From NCBI RefSeq assembly GCF_001583435.1, contig NZ_CP013251.1, positions 1,881,617 to 1,945,616 on the forward strand: DNA of 64,000 bases, in the 5' to 3' direction. The position numbers and the translations under genes were made by a program. Position 1 is the first letter of the stretch. Every line of letters starts with the position of its first letter. Positions 38,367 to 46,599 of the stretch are shown here, piece by piece. Source of the stretch: Endozoicomonas montiporae CL-33. Lineage in GTDB: Bacteria > Pseudomonadota > Gammaproteobacteria > Pseudomonadales > Endozoicomonadaceae. A model generated the notes under the pieces. That model was not told the origin of the DNA and did not search any database. It saw only the letters and a list, made by a program, of their open reading frames with translations.

Positions 38367-38645
38367 TCAGGCCGCTTCAGAATCCGGGTCTTTTTCGTCG
38401 GACGGCTTACCAATTTCAAGCACCAGGTCAGGCTTGCCCTTGAAGGCTTTGGACAGAATGTCCTTGTTGCGAGACAGTAACAGGCCGATATCTTCTGCCA
38501 GCTGTTCATCCATCGTAAAGTGATCTTCCAGCAGGGTGGTCAGATTGGCTGCCAGCTCCAGCATACGGTCATGTTCTTCAGCGGATTTTTTGTCTGTAAA
38601 CATACTCCCGTCCCGATCAACTCGCCACATAGGGGTAATTGACAT
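38367..38645 (-). CDS. yebG: YebG-family SOS-induced protein
   Basis: A 92-residue homologue of YebG, a small DNA-damage-inducible protein of unclear function. The match covers the length: RVDRDGSMFTDKKSAEEHDRML, then a leucine-rich helix, then LLLSRNKDILSKAFKG and an acidic tail ending in EAA as in E. coli. AGGAG sits seven bases before the ATG. A near-consensus LexA box lies 42-61 bases upstream, so SOS control is well supported by the sequence. The gene stands between rapA and the secreted-protein gene, with its own terminator. Confidence 0.88.
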   Translation of the reverse strand: MSITPMWRVDRDGSMFTDKKSAEEHDRMLELAANLTTLLEDHFTMDEQLAEDIGLLLSRNKDILSKAFKGKPDLVLEIGKPSDEKDPDSEAA

Positions 38646-38686
38646 GGCCCTCTCCTGTTTGGCATAGGGGTTAGTAATATTCTATA

Positions 38687-38706
38687 TACTGTATATAATT
38701 ACAGTT
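38687..38706 (-). promoter_or_regulatory. LexA (SOS) box upstream of yebG
   Basis: tactgtatataattacagtt contains CTG-N10-CAG with an AT-rich core and matches the gammaproteobacterial consensus TACTGTATATATATACAGTA at 17 of 20 positions. It lies where a promoter for yebG would be. Confidence 0.88.
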
Positions 38707-38732
38707 ATTTTGTCTAGGGTATAAGTCCAGAG

Positions 38733-38766
38733 CATAAAAAAACCGGAATGTTCCGGTTTTTTTATG
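38733..38766. terminator. Terminator after the secreted-protein gene
   Basis: cataaaaaaaccggaa and its exact reverse complement are separated by two bases, giving a strong stem with A- and T-runs. It serves the minus-strand gene ending at 38787 and could stop transcription from the other side too. Confidence 0.85.
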
Positions 38767-38786
38767 CTTGTGAGTGAGCGTAGCTT

Positions 38787-40559
38787 TTACCGCAGTTCAT
38801 CCAGATAGAAGGCAGCCCAGTAAAGTCCGCCTGGCCAGTAGTCGGCGTATGGATTTTTGTGGAACTTTTCGGCAACTTTTTTCAGTGCCTGATCAGGCTG
38901 ATCAGATTCTTTTGCCTGTGCTCCATCTTCTGTTTTTCGGATCAGCATATCGGGCAGACTGGCGACTTCTGTCCACTGGTCATCGAACAGTTTTTCCCAA
39001 CCCGCTGAATGCTGGTCACCGGCTTTTGGCAGAATATGCGCCACGACTTTAAGTGATATATCACTCTTGTAAGGGTATGAGTAAAAGACATTCCGGAAGA
39101 TAGAAAAGTAGTCATTGTTCAACCACTCTTTTGCTCCTTTGCCTCTGACTTCCCTTGAACTGACGCGTTCGTACATGCTGTGCATGTTTGGGGCAAACTC
39201 ATTGCGTTTGATCGGGTAGTTATACGTGCGGAAAATATGGAACAATGCCGCATTACCCTTCGGGTTGACCAGACGAGTCCCTCCGGATCGGACAAAGTGA
39301 TTCACGATGTCAGGTGTCATGGTATACATATCGAGCCTGCCCTGTTCTTTTAACCGGTTGGTCATCAGCTCAAGGGGTTCGCTGGTGTAGTAGGGATGGT
39401 AAACAAATACCGGATTATTGTGATGAGTGTGCATGCCCAGGACGGGCTCATAGTGAACGTCTGTCTCGGCAGCAATAAAGGTTAAATCGCCCTTGATGCC
39501 TTTGCCGCCGGGGTCGGGCTCTCCGTTTTTATAGCCGAAGCGACCGTATTGAAGCCCGGTGTTGAAGGAAGGTTCGTTTGCGAGAAAAATTGAGCGTCCA
39601 TCCGTTCCCAGCATGAACATTTCCAACGGAGTGGGTGCTTCGACGTAGTCAGGCGTTGCAACGCTTGCAAAGAGATAGGGCGTTTCATTTTCGCCGCGAT
39701 AAACAACGGACAGGGCAATAATGGAGTAGCTTTTGTTAATGATTGAGGTCAGGGGTATGAAGAAATCTCTGGCATCATAAGGCAGTGTTTTACCCGTTCG
39801 GAGGTTGGCCTGCTCATAGTTATATTTCGCGTCCAGATAGTCTTCGGTCTGTTCTTTGACATTGCTGTCAATTCTGGCAAAGGAAGGGTGCTTTGCCAGT
39901 GCTTCCAGGTCCAGCCCAAAAACACGGTCTTCAATGCCGGCGTAGACGATATCGTTAACTTTGTTATAAGCCAGAGAAATACCGTGTTCGTGGTTATACT
40001 CCTGTTTCTCATCGAAGCCTTCGGTGAGAAAATCGGTAATGTCCAGATTAAGCTCCGGATACCGGTAGGCTTTTTTGGCACCATGACGATTAGGGTGTTT
40101 CAGAATAATGCGGGAGCGGTGGCAGGTGAAGAGCAGGCTTCCGTCATCCAGAACAATAAGGTTCTGGCTTTTTGGCAGGTTTGAGTTGCTTTCAGCAACG
40201 CTGAGAGGCATTTTGGTTTTTTCATGCACTCTCGGTTTCTGTGTCAGTTGGAAATTATACTCAACCGGACAGGTTTCTTCGTACTCTCCAGCCAGCTCCC
40301 AGGCATAACCATGACTGCCAGCCAGGCTTTCGGCAGGATTTGAGCCAAAGTGGTCAAGGTCGCTTAATCCCTTTCTTCCGACCAGTGGCAAGGAGCCGTC
40401 TTCAGGCTTGTCCATAGGCAGGCGAACGATGAGTTGTTTGTTATTTTTGCCGGTAGCCAGAGCGTGCAGATAGGCCTGACTTTCTGCAAGGAGTGACTGG
40501 CTAAACAGGAGAAATGTTGCACTGACAAGGAGTGATCTTGTTATTTGTGAGAAACGCAT
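38787..40559 (-). CDS. Unknown secreted protein with LexA-like upstream box
   Basis: A 590-residue protein with a clear signal peptide (SLLVSATFLLFSQSLLAES). The mature part contains short beta-type stretches (LIVLDDGSLLFTCHRSRIIL, NDIVYAGIEDRVFGLDLEAL) that suggest a propeller-like fold, and a histidine-rich segment (GMHTHHNNPVFVYHPYY) that could bind metal. I recognise no family. AGAGGG precedes the ATG. A CTG-N10-CAG palindrome lies 33 bases before the start (see separate entry), so DNA-damage control is possible. No neighbour hints at its role; it is followed by a strong terminator. Confidence 0.75.
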   Translation of the reverse strand: MRFSQITRSLLVSATFLLFSQSLLAESQAYLHALATGKNNKQLIVRLPMDKPEDGSLPLVGRKGLSDLDHFGSNPAESLAGSHGYAWELAGEYEETCPVEYNFQLTQKPRVHEKTKMPLSVAESNSNLPKSQNLIVLDDGSLLFTCHRSRIILKHPNRHGAKKAYRYPELNLDITDFLTEGFDEKQEYNHEHGISLAYNKVNDIVYAGIEDRVFGLDLEALAKHPSFARIDSNVKEQTEDYLDAKYNYEQANLRTGKTLPYDARDFFIPLTSIINKSYSIIALSVVYRGENETPYLFASVATPDYVEAPTPLEMFMLGTDGRSIFLANEPSFNTGLQYGRFGYKNGEPDPGGKGIKGDLTFIAAETDVHYEPVLGMHTHHNNPVFVYHPYYTSEPLELMTNRLKEQGRLDMYTMTPDIVNHFVRSGGTRLVNPKGNAALFHIFRTYNYPIKRNEFAPNMHSMYERVSSREVRGKGAKEWLNNDYFSIFRNVFYSYPYKSDISLKVVAHILPKAGDQHSAGWEKLFDDQWTEVASLPDMLIRKTEDGAQAKESDQPDQALKKVAEKFHKNPYADYWPGGLYWAAFYLDELR

Positions 40560-40591
40560 ATAACCCTCTTTGCTACTGATTCGCAGACTAA

Positions 40592-40607
40592 CTGTATGAC
40601 CATACAG
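40592..40607 (-). promoter_or_regulatory. LexA-like palindrome upstream of the secreted-protein gene
   Basis: ctgtatgaccatacag has CTG-N10-CAG spacing and near-perfect symmetry (ctgtatg...catacag). The core is less AT-rich than a strong SOS box. Other palindrome-binding regulators could use such a site. Confidence 0.5.
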
Positions 40608-40706
40608 CCGAATATTAGTTCAGCAGAGGGTGGGAAGCGTAGATCAGGATTTATGGGTTCGCCTTTTGAGCGCCGGCTGGAACCCGGCGTTCATAAGGCA
40701 GAAAGG

Positions 40707-41618
40707 TTATGAAAAGCGGTTACGCTTGTGTGGGGAAGCTTTTTTGTGTGGGGATGGGCGTTTCTTGCCTTTGCCCTGGGCAGCCGTTTTGCCGCGAGGG
40801 CCTTTCAGGCCGGTGCGAGTGGTACGAGCCTGCTTGCGAACGGTTGGCAGTGGTGCCGGATCCAGTTTTACGTGGGCGGCCAGTGTATCGATAGCGTCTT
40901 TGTCCAGCTCTTCCCACTGACCCATACGCAGGTGGTCAGGGATGATGACGTTGGCAAAGCGCACACGTTTCAGGCGGCTGACGGTGAGTTCCTGGGACTC
41001 CCACAGACGACGGACTTCGCGGTTACGACCTTCCATAATGCAGACGTGGAACCAGCGGTTAATGCCTGCACCGCCGGAGTCAACGATATCGGTAAAGCGT
41101 GCCGGGCCGTCTTCCAGTTCAACGCCTTCAAACAGATTTTTCACTTTCTGTTCAGTGACATTACCCATGACGCGTACAGCGTATTCACGCTCGATTTCGT
41201 GGGAAGGGTGCATAAGGCGGCTGGCCAGCTCACCATCGGTGGTGAACAGGAGCAAACCGGAGGTATTCAGGTCGAGACGGCCAATGGCAATCCAGCGCTC
41301 ACCGCTCAGCTTGGGCAGACGGTCAAACACGGTTGGGCGACCGTCCGGATCGGAGCGGCTGCAGATCTCGCCTTCAGGCTTGTTGTAGGCAATTACACGA
41401 CGCACTTTGGATGCGTAGTTGTCGAGTTTTACCGGACGACCATCCACAGAGATTCGATCTTCTGCGGTAGCACGATCACCCAGAGAGGCCTTTTCACCGT
41501 TCACGGTGATACGACCTTCGCTGATCCAGCGTTCCATCTCACGGCGCGAGCCGATGCCAGCGCCCGCCAGGATTTTTTGCAGTTTTTCACCCTGGGGAGG
41601 CGTTGTTTCAGTAGTCAT
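40707..41618 (-). CDS. rluB: 23S rRNA pseudouridine(2605) synthase RluB
   Basis: A 303-residue pseudouridine synthase of the RsuA/RluB group. The N-terminal S4 domain ([20 protein letters not shown]) is followed by the catalytic domain with the aspartate in [15 protein letters not shown] and the [12 protein letters not shown] motif. The C-terminal tail is strongly basic with repeated SPHKK-like units, as is common in RluB. It follows scpB by 75 bases; the scpA-scpB-rluB order is widely conserved in gammaproteobacteria. Confidence 0.94.
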   Translation of the reverse strand: MTTETTPPQGEKLQKILAGAGIGSRREMERWISEGRITVNGEKASLGDRATAEDRISVDGRPVKLDNYASKVRRVIAYNKPEGEICSRSDPDGRPTVFDRLPKLSGERWIAIGRLDLNTSGLLLFTTDGELASRLMHPSHEIEREYAVRVMGNVTEQKVKNLFEGVELEDGPARFTDIVDSGGAGINRWFHVCIMEGRNREVRRLWESQELTVSRLKRVRFANVIIPDHLRMGQWEELDKDAIDTLAAHVKLDPAPLPTVRKQARTTRTGLKGPRGKTAAQGKGKKRPSPHKKASPHKRNRFS

Positions 41619-41693
41619 TGCTTTATACCAGGTGGCGATGCCACCTCATCATTGTCGAAAGGCGGGCAGTATAAATAAGGCAGACAGAAGATT

Positions 41694-42533
41694 CTATAGA
41701 GAATCTTCTGGGGTTTTGCGGGTGGATTCCGTACTGTCGCCAGAGTCTTCAACAGACTCCGTGTTACTGGATTCTTTCTCATCCGGCTCCAGCGACTCCA
41801 CCTTCTGCTTTTTAATCAGGTCGTCAAAGTTATCAGGCAGATCGGCTTCCATTTCATCCAGCTCGGCGAACAGGGCTGCCGCGGACTGTTCTTCAACATC
41901 AATGACTTCATGAACTTCGCTGGCATCCACTGCTTCAGTCGTTTCTGCAGGCTCGACCTCCAGTGAACCCTGCTCGGGTGTTTCGGTCAGTTGTTTGGCC
42001 ATCTTTTCAAGGTCACGAATTTCGGACAGCGGTGGCAGTTCATTGAGATTCTGAAGGTTGAAGTAATCCAGAAACTGCCGTGTGGTGGCAAACATGGCAG
42101 GACGTCCGGGTACGTCCCGGTGACCGACCACCCGAATCCACTCTCGCTCTTGCAGTGTGCGGACAATGTTGCTGCTGACACTGACGCCACGAATTTCTTC
42201 GATCTCGCCCCGGGTAATCGGCTGTCGATAGGCAATCAATGCCAGCGTTTCCAGCAGGGCCCGGGTGTAGCGTTGCGGCTTTTCTTCCCATAAGCGTCCA
42301 ACCCAGGTCGCCAGCTCCTGCCGCACCTGAAAACGGTAGCCCGAGGCCACCTGTTTCAGCTCGAAACCACGGCCTTCACAGCTTTCCGACAGGGCAACCA
42401 GTGCTTCACGGAAGGCATTGGCGTCCGGGGCTTCTTCTTCCGGAAACAGTGCCATCATATGCTCCAGAGTCAGTGGCTTGTTGCTGGCCAGCAGGGCACC
42501 TTCCAGAATGCGTTGCAGTTGTTCGATTTCCAT
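41694..42533 (-). CDS. scpB: Segregation and condensation protein ScpB
   Basis: Kleisin-associated winged-helix protein of the SMC-ScpAB complex, 279 residues. The two winged-helix domains occupy about residues 1-165 (RYTRALLETLALIAYRQPITRGEIEEIRGVSV, shown only as a landmark around ALIAYRQPITR). The remaining 100 residues are an acidic, E/S-rich extension of low complexity, a variable feature of ScpB. It starts 15 bases after the scpA stop. In this lineage SMC-ScpAB probably coexists with, or replaces, MukBEF; no muk genes are in view. Confidence 0.93.
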   Translation of the reverse strand: MEIEQLQRILEGALLASNKPLTLEHMMALFPEEEAPDANAFREALVALSESCEGRGFELKQVASGYRFQVRQELATWVGRLWEEKPQRYTRALLETLALIAYRQPITRGEIEEIRGVSVSSNIVRTLQEREWIRVVGHRDVPGRPAMFATTRQFLDYFNLQNLNELPPLSEIRDLEKMAKQLTETPEQGSLEVEPAETTEAVDASEVHEVIDVEEQSAAALFAELDEMEADLPDNFDDLIKKQKVESLEPDEKESSNTESVEDSGDSTESTRKTPEDSL

Positions 42534-42548
42534 AAGTCGGTCTGTTCG

Positions 42549-43433
42549 TCAGTCAATTCTGGCCTTCACATGAATCGGGCCATAAGGTTCGTTTTGTATC
42601 AGTTCGATCAGGGATTCCTTGATCAGTTCCATCACTGCTATAAAGGTCACGACCACGCCCAGTCGTCCTTCATCCACCCTGAACAGGGCAACAAAGGGCG
42701 TAAAGCGGTCAGACGACAGTTGTGATAACACCTGACTCATACGCTCACGTGTAGACAGGGCTTCTTGTTCAATCTGATGGTTTTCGTACATATCTGCCCG
42801 GCGCAGTACTTCGCCCAGTGCCAGCATGACTTCTTTCAGGTCAACGTCAGGGTGAGGACGTTCCAGCTCCACATTGGGTGGTTCGGCACTGACAAGGTAG
42901 ATGTTGCGATTCAGTCGTGGCAGTTCATCAATGTCTTCCGCTGCCTGCTTGAAGCGTTCGTACTCCTGCAGTCGGCGAATCAGCTCGGCTCTCGGATCTT
43001 CCTCTTCTTCCTCGTCATCACTGACTCTGGGCAGCAGCATTCGAGACTTGATTTCAGCCAGAGTGGCAGCCATCACCAGATATTCTGCCGCCAGCTCAAA
43101 CTGGGAGGACTCCATCAGTTCCACGTACTCCATGTACTGTTGGGTAATGGTGTACACCTGTATATTGAGGATATCCATGTTGTTGCGTTTGATAAGGTAC
43201 AACAACAGGTCAAGGGGGCCCTCGAAGGCATCCAGAAACACTTCCAGTGCTTCGGGTGGAATATAAAGGTCGTCAGGCAGCTTGGCCATGGGCTGTCCCA
43301 TGACCAGAATGCGGTTTTCCAGTGCAGCATCGGATGCCTCGTTCAGGTCAAAGGCATCGGTTTGTGCCGGTGCTTGCTCTTCCGGCGTCGTGCTGTCTGG
43401 CATCTCATCGGCCACGGCTTCCGTCGTGGTCAT
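42549..43433 (-). CDS. scpA: Segregation and condensation protein ScpA (kleisin)
   Basis: Kleisin subunit linking the SMC heads, 294 residues. After an acidic 50-residue N-terminal extension comes the conserved FEGPLDLLLYLIKRNNMDIL, then YLVMAATLAEIKSRMLLP, and a C-terminal winged helix (VTFIAVMELIKESLIEL). Length and motifs are normal for the family apart from the extended N-terminus. First gene of scpA-scpB-rluB. Confidence 0.95.
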   Translation of the reverse strand: MTTTEAVADEMPDSTTPEEQAPAQTDAFDLNEASDAALENRILVMGQPMAKLPDDLYIPPEALEVFLDAFEGPLDLLLYLIKRNNMDILNIQVYTITQQYMEYVELMESSQFELAAEYLVMAATLAEIKSRMLLPRVSDDEEEEEDPRAELIRRLQEYERFKQAAEDIDELPRLNRNIYLVSAEPPNVELERPHPDVDLKEVMLALGEVLRRADMYENHQIEQEALSTRERMSQVLSQLSSDRFTPFVALFRVDEGRLGVVVTFIAVMELIKESLIELIQNEPYGPIHVKARID

Positions 43434-43499
43434 CGGGCTATCACCTTGTCAGGCTCCTCTTATCGAACTGCTTGGTTTCGAACCACTTTGCATTGAAAA

Positions 43500-43528
43500 T
43501 ACCCTTTTCATCATCGACGAAAAGGGTA
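43500..43528 (-). terminator. Stem-loop between trpS and scpA
   Basis: tacccttttc and gaaaagggta pair perfectly (10 bp) around a nine-base loop. On the minus strand the stem is followed by attttc, a weak T-run. It lies 126 bases after trpS and 67 before scpA and may separate the two transcription units. Confidence 0.55.
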
Positions 43529-43625
43529 CTGCTGGAATAAAGTGGGTTATTGGTCAGGATTAATTACTAATGTCATACATTGCTGATCAAGAATCAACCA
43601 TCTGTTTGGCGATGGTCTATTTCAG

Positions 43626-43657
43626 CGCTGATCTTTTTCAACGCTGATCTTTTTCAA
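43626..43657. repeat. 16-bp tandem duplication at the trpS stop
   Basis: cgctgatctttttcaa occurs twice back to back. The second copy contains the trpS stop codon (TGA on the minus strand), so the first copy is a duplicated piece of the gene's 3' end. The duplication leaves the protein unchanged. Confidence 0.75.
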
Positions 43658-44868
43658 CGATAGTCAATGCCAATGGCATCACGCACATCACGCAAAGTAT
43701 CCTGAGCTTCATCCCTTGCCTGTTCACAACCTTCTGCAATGATGTTTTTTACGACATCCTGATTGCGTTCAAGTTCCATGGCTTCCATTCGGATTGGCTC
43801 CAGCTCGGCCTGACAGGCGTCAATCACCGGTTTTTTACAGTCAAGGCAACCAATGCCGGCATTGCGACAGCCTTCCTGAACCCAGTTCTGGCGTTCCTCA
43901 TCCGAGTAAACCTTGTGTAGCTGCCAAACCGGACATTTTTCCGGTTCGCCAGGGTCGTTGCGGCGTTGACGTGCCGGGTCAGTGGGCATTTTGCGGATTT
44001 TGCTGGTAATGTCGTCCGGCTCTTCACGCAGGGTGATGGTGTTGCCGTAGGATTTCGACATTTTCTGTCCGTCCAGCCCCGGCATTCTTGCCTGTGGCGC
44101 CAGCAGTGCCTGTGGTTCCGGAAGGATGACCTTGCCGGTACCTTCGAGATAGCCAAACAGTCTTTCCTGATCGCCCAGAGTGATGTTGGATTGTTCTTTC
44201 AGCAACGCTCTGGCGGTTTCCAGTGCTTCGTCGTCACCTTTTTCCAGATAAGCCCGGCGCAGGTTGCGATACAGGGTGCCGGTCTTTTTACCCATCTTGC
44301 GAATAGCCGCTTCCGCGTTATCTTCAAAGCCGGGCTCCCGACCATAAAGATGGTTGAAACGTCGGGCGATTTCCCGGGTGATTTCAATATGGGCTTCCTG
44401 ATCGGCACCGACCGGAACCAGTCCGGCACGATAGAGCAGAATGTCGGCACTTTGCAGCAGTGGGTAGCCAAGAAAACCGTGAGTAGAAAGATCCCGTTCG
44501 CGCAGTTTTTCCTGCTGATCCTTGTAGCTGGGCACCCGTTCGAGCCAGGACAGCGGGGTGATCATGGACAGCAACAGGTTCAGTTCGGCATGTTCGGGTA
44601 CTTTGGACTGAATGAACAGGGTGGCAGATCCCGGGTTAACACCGGCTGCCAGCCAGTCAATGACCATTTCCCAGACGTTTTCTTCGATCGATGCAGGGTC
44701 TTCGTAATGAGTGGTCAGTGCGTGCCAGTCAGCAACAAAAAAGAAGCATTCGTACTCATGCTGAAGGGTCAGCCAGTTTTTCAACACACCATGATAATGG
44801 CCCAGATGCAGTCGGCCGGTGGGTCGCATCCCTGATAGTATGCGCGACTGGGAATCTACTGCGCTCAA
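43654..44868 (-). CDS. trpS: Tryptophanyl-tRNA synthetase with Fe-S-type cysteine motif
   Basis: Class I synthetase charging tRNA-Trp, 404 residues. HIGH-type motif is HLGHYHG near residue 21 and KMSKS (GQKMSKSYG) near 265. The anticodon-binding part holds C-x21-C-x6-C-x2-C (CPVWQLH to GCLDC), close to the C-x22-C-x6-C-x2-C [4Fe-4S] motif known in Thermotoga TrpRS, so a cluster near the anticodon site is likely. The protein is longer than E. coli TrpS (334) by an insertion near residues 165-215. The start is TTG at 44868 with AGGAGAG at ideal spacing. Confidence 0.93.
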   Translation of the reverse strand: MSAVDSQSRILSGMRPTGRLHLGHYHGVLKNWLTLQHEYECFFFVADWHALTTHYEDPASIEENVWEMVIDWLAAGVNPGSATLFIQSKVPEHAELNLLLSMITPLSWLERVPSYKDQQEKLRERDLSTHGFLGYPLLQSADILLYRAGLVPVGADQEAHIEITREIARRFNHLYGREPGFEDNAEAAIRKMGKKTGTLYRNLRRAYLEKGDDEALETARALLKEQSNITLGDQERLFGYLEGTGKVILPEPQALLAPQARMPGLDGQKMSKSYGNTITLREEPDDITSKIRKMPTDPARQRRNDPGEPEKCPVWQLHKVYSDEERQNWVQEGCRNAGIGCLDCKKPVIDACQAELEPIRMEAMELERNQDVVKNIIAEGCEQARDEAQDTLRDVRDAIGIDYR

Positions 44869-44952
44869 GGGTCTCTCCTGTGGAATTCCTGATCCGTCAG
44901 GTTACGATAGATTAATGACAGGGAAAAGCACTTTTCCTGCAAAATGTGCTGC

Positions 44953-45115
44953 TAAGTACCCGGCCATATGGAATCGAATATTTCTGGCTTATTGGGCAGG
45001 TATCCTGCAAGGCGCAACGACGGGAGCATAGCAAGCTATGTGACCAGAGTTGCAACGCAGTCAGGGTGCCTGAGCAATGAGTCAGAAAATATGGTTTCAT
45101 ATGGTTGGGTACTTA
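44953..45115. repeat. 163-bp MITE-like intergenic palindrome (taagtaccc type)
   Basis: Both ends read inward as taagtaccc-NN-ccatatg, and similarity extends to about 38 bases each side. Inside, catagcaagctatg forms a small hairpin. There is no coding capacity. It fills most of the space between trpS and yciO. An inner motif (ctgcgttg then catagc...gctatg) recalls the repeat at 19217-19355. Confidence 0.7.
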
Positions 45116-45133
45116 TGAACACAGCGATGCCGT

Positions 45134-45757
45134 TCATGTGGTGAACAGTCTGATATTACCTTTCCCTTCCCGCAGAATTTCCGGAGTGTCATTCAGCAGA
45201 CTGACTACTGTGGTCGGGTCGCCATCCCGGTAACCACCATCAATGACCAGATCCAGCTGGCTTTCCAGCATTTGACGGATGTCGTAAGCATCGGTCATGG
45301 GTTGATCATCGGCCGGAAGCTGCAGGGTGGTACTCATAATGGGAGCATCAATCTCCGCCAGCAGTGCATCAACAATGGCGCACTCTGGCACCCTTATGCC
45401 AATGGTGCGACGTTTAGGATGCATCAACCGTCGGGGAACTTCTCTGGTGCCTTTGAGAATAAAGGTATACGGTCCGGGTGTGGCAGTTTTCAGGAGTCGG
45501 TACTGGCTGTTGTTGACCTGGGCATAGACCGCCAGTTCCGACAAATCCCGACAGACCAGTGTGAAGTTATGCTTGTCGTCCAGATGACGAATACTGCGAA
45601 TTCGATCGACGGCTTTTTTTTCACCCATCAGGCAGCCCAGGGCGTAAGCCGAATCAGTGGGGTAGGCGATCACACCGCCATTACGCATGATCTCAACCGC
45701 CTGACGCACCAGCCGTGGTTGCGGGTTGTCAGGGTGAATCTGAAAAAATTGACTCAT
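45134..45757 (-). CDS. yciO: YciO/YrdC-family protein
   Basis: A 207-residue member of the Sua5/YrdC/YciO family, which bind ATP and threonylcarbamoyl-AMP-like ligands. The match to E. coli YciO is close throughout: MSQFFQIHPDNPQ, AVEIMRNGGVIAYPTDSAYALG, HNFTLVCRDLSEL, TPGPYTFILKGTREVPRRL. YciO is not the essential tRNA t6A synthase; its precise role is unsettled. The annotated ATG fits the family start; in-frame upstream codons to 45826 add non-homologous residues. It stands in a conserved yci neighbourhood with rluF-like and rnm upstream. Confidence 0.93.
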   Translation of the reverse strand: MSQFFQIHPDNPQPRLVRQAVEIMRNGGVIAYPTDSAYALGCLMGEKKAVDRIRSIRHLDDKHNFTLVCRDLSELAVYAQVNNSQYRLLKTATPGPYTFILKGTREVPRRLMHPKRRTIGIRVPECAIVDALLAEIDAPIMSTTLQLPADDQPMTDAYDIRQMLESQLDLVIDGGYRDGDPTTVVSLLNDTPEILREGKGNIRLFTT

Positions 45758-45879
45758 GGTGATCCAAATCATGGTCCCTTGCGCCTTGCATTGTGCTCGC
45801 GGGTAGATAAATGCAGGTGTCGGCAAGTTTCCGCTCAGGTGAAGTAAGGTTCGGCATCATACCATTGCATTGGGTGAGA

Positions 45880-46593
45880 TCAACGATTTGAATCAAGTGT
45901 TTGTTTGAGCTGCAAAACCTGATGTTCAGACAGGTTTTGAATCTGATTGAGGGGCAGGTCTCCCAGCTTCAGGGATTCCATTCGCAGCCGTTGCAGTTCT
46001 ATCACCCGATAACCTAAGGCTTTGCACATCCGACGGATTTGGCGGTTCATGCCCTGAGTCAGGGTGATCCGGAATTCATTGTCAGATTGTCGTTTAACCC
46101 GACAGGGTCGGGTGATGATCAGTTTGTTACCGGCGTTATAGGTGACACCGGCGGACATTTTTTCCAGAAAGGCGTCAGTTACAGGCTTGTCCACCGCAAC
46201 CCGGTATTCTTTCTCATGAACATAATCCGGGTGTAAGAGCTTCTGGCAAAGCTCTCCATCATTGGTTAACAGCATCAGACCATGGGAGTCTTTATCGAGT
46301 CGTCCAACGGGGAATACCCGGACGGGTGTATTGATCTGGTGAATAATGCTGCTGACATCCTGCGGCTTGCAGACACAGTCAATGCCAACCGGTTTGTTAT
46401 AAAGGTAATAGCAGCGTTCTTCGGGAGCCTTTACCGTCAGACCATTAACGACAATGTTATCGTGTTTATTGACGTGATCGATATGGTTGGCAGCTCTGCC
46501 ATTGACCTGAACCTGTCCTGAGTCAATCAAACGACTGGCGGCGCGCCTGGAACAGAGACCTGAGGCAGCAATATACTTCGCAATTCGAATCAT
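45880..46593 (-). CDS. rluF: RluF-like pseudouridine synthase
   Basis: A 237-residue RsuA/RluB/RluE/RluF-family synthase. The S4 domain (IAKYIAASGLCSRRAASRLI) is followed by the catalytic Asp in VGRLDKDSHGLMLLT, then HEKEYRVAVDKPVTD and TQGMNRQIRRMCKALGYRV, all closest to RluF, which modifies 23S U2604 and tRNA-Tyr U35 in E. coli. It lacks the basic C-terminal tail of E. coli RluF. It follows rnm by six bases, so the two are co-transcribed. Confidence 0.85.
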   Translation of the reverse strand: MIRIAKYIAASGLCSRRAASRLIDSGQVQVNGRAANHIDHVNKHDNIVVNGLTVKAPEERCYYLYNKPVGIDCVCKPQDVSSIIHQINTPVRVFPVGRLDKDSHGLMLLTNDGELCQKLLHPDYVHEKEYRVAVDKPVTDAFLEKMSAGVTYNAGNKLIITRPCRVKRQSDNEFRITLTQGMNRQIRRMCKALGYRVIELQRLRMESLKLGDLPLNQIQNLSEHQVLQLKQTLDSNR

Positions 46594-46599
46594 GATCGG

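Noticed and set aside
38225..38509. 94-codon minus-strand frame overlapping yebG
   Set aside because: Overlaps the yebG homologue in another frame and runs through its terminator; no support.
40728..41678. 316-codon open frame on the plus strand
   Set aside because: Antisense to rluB and extends past it with no ribosome site or homology.
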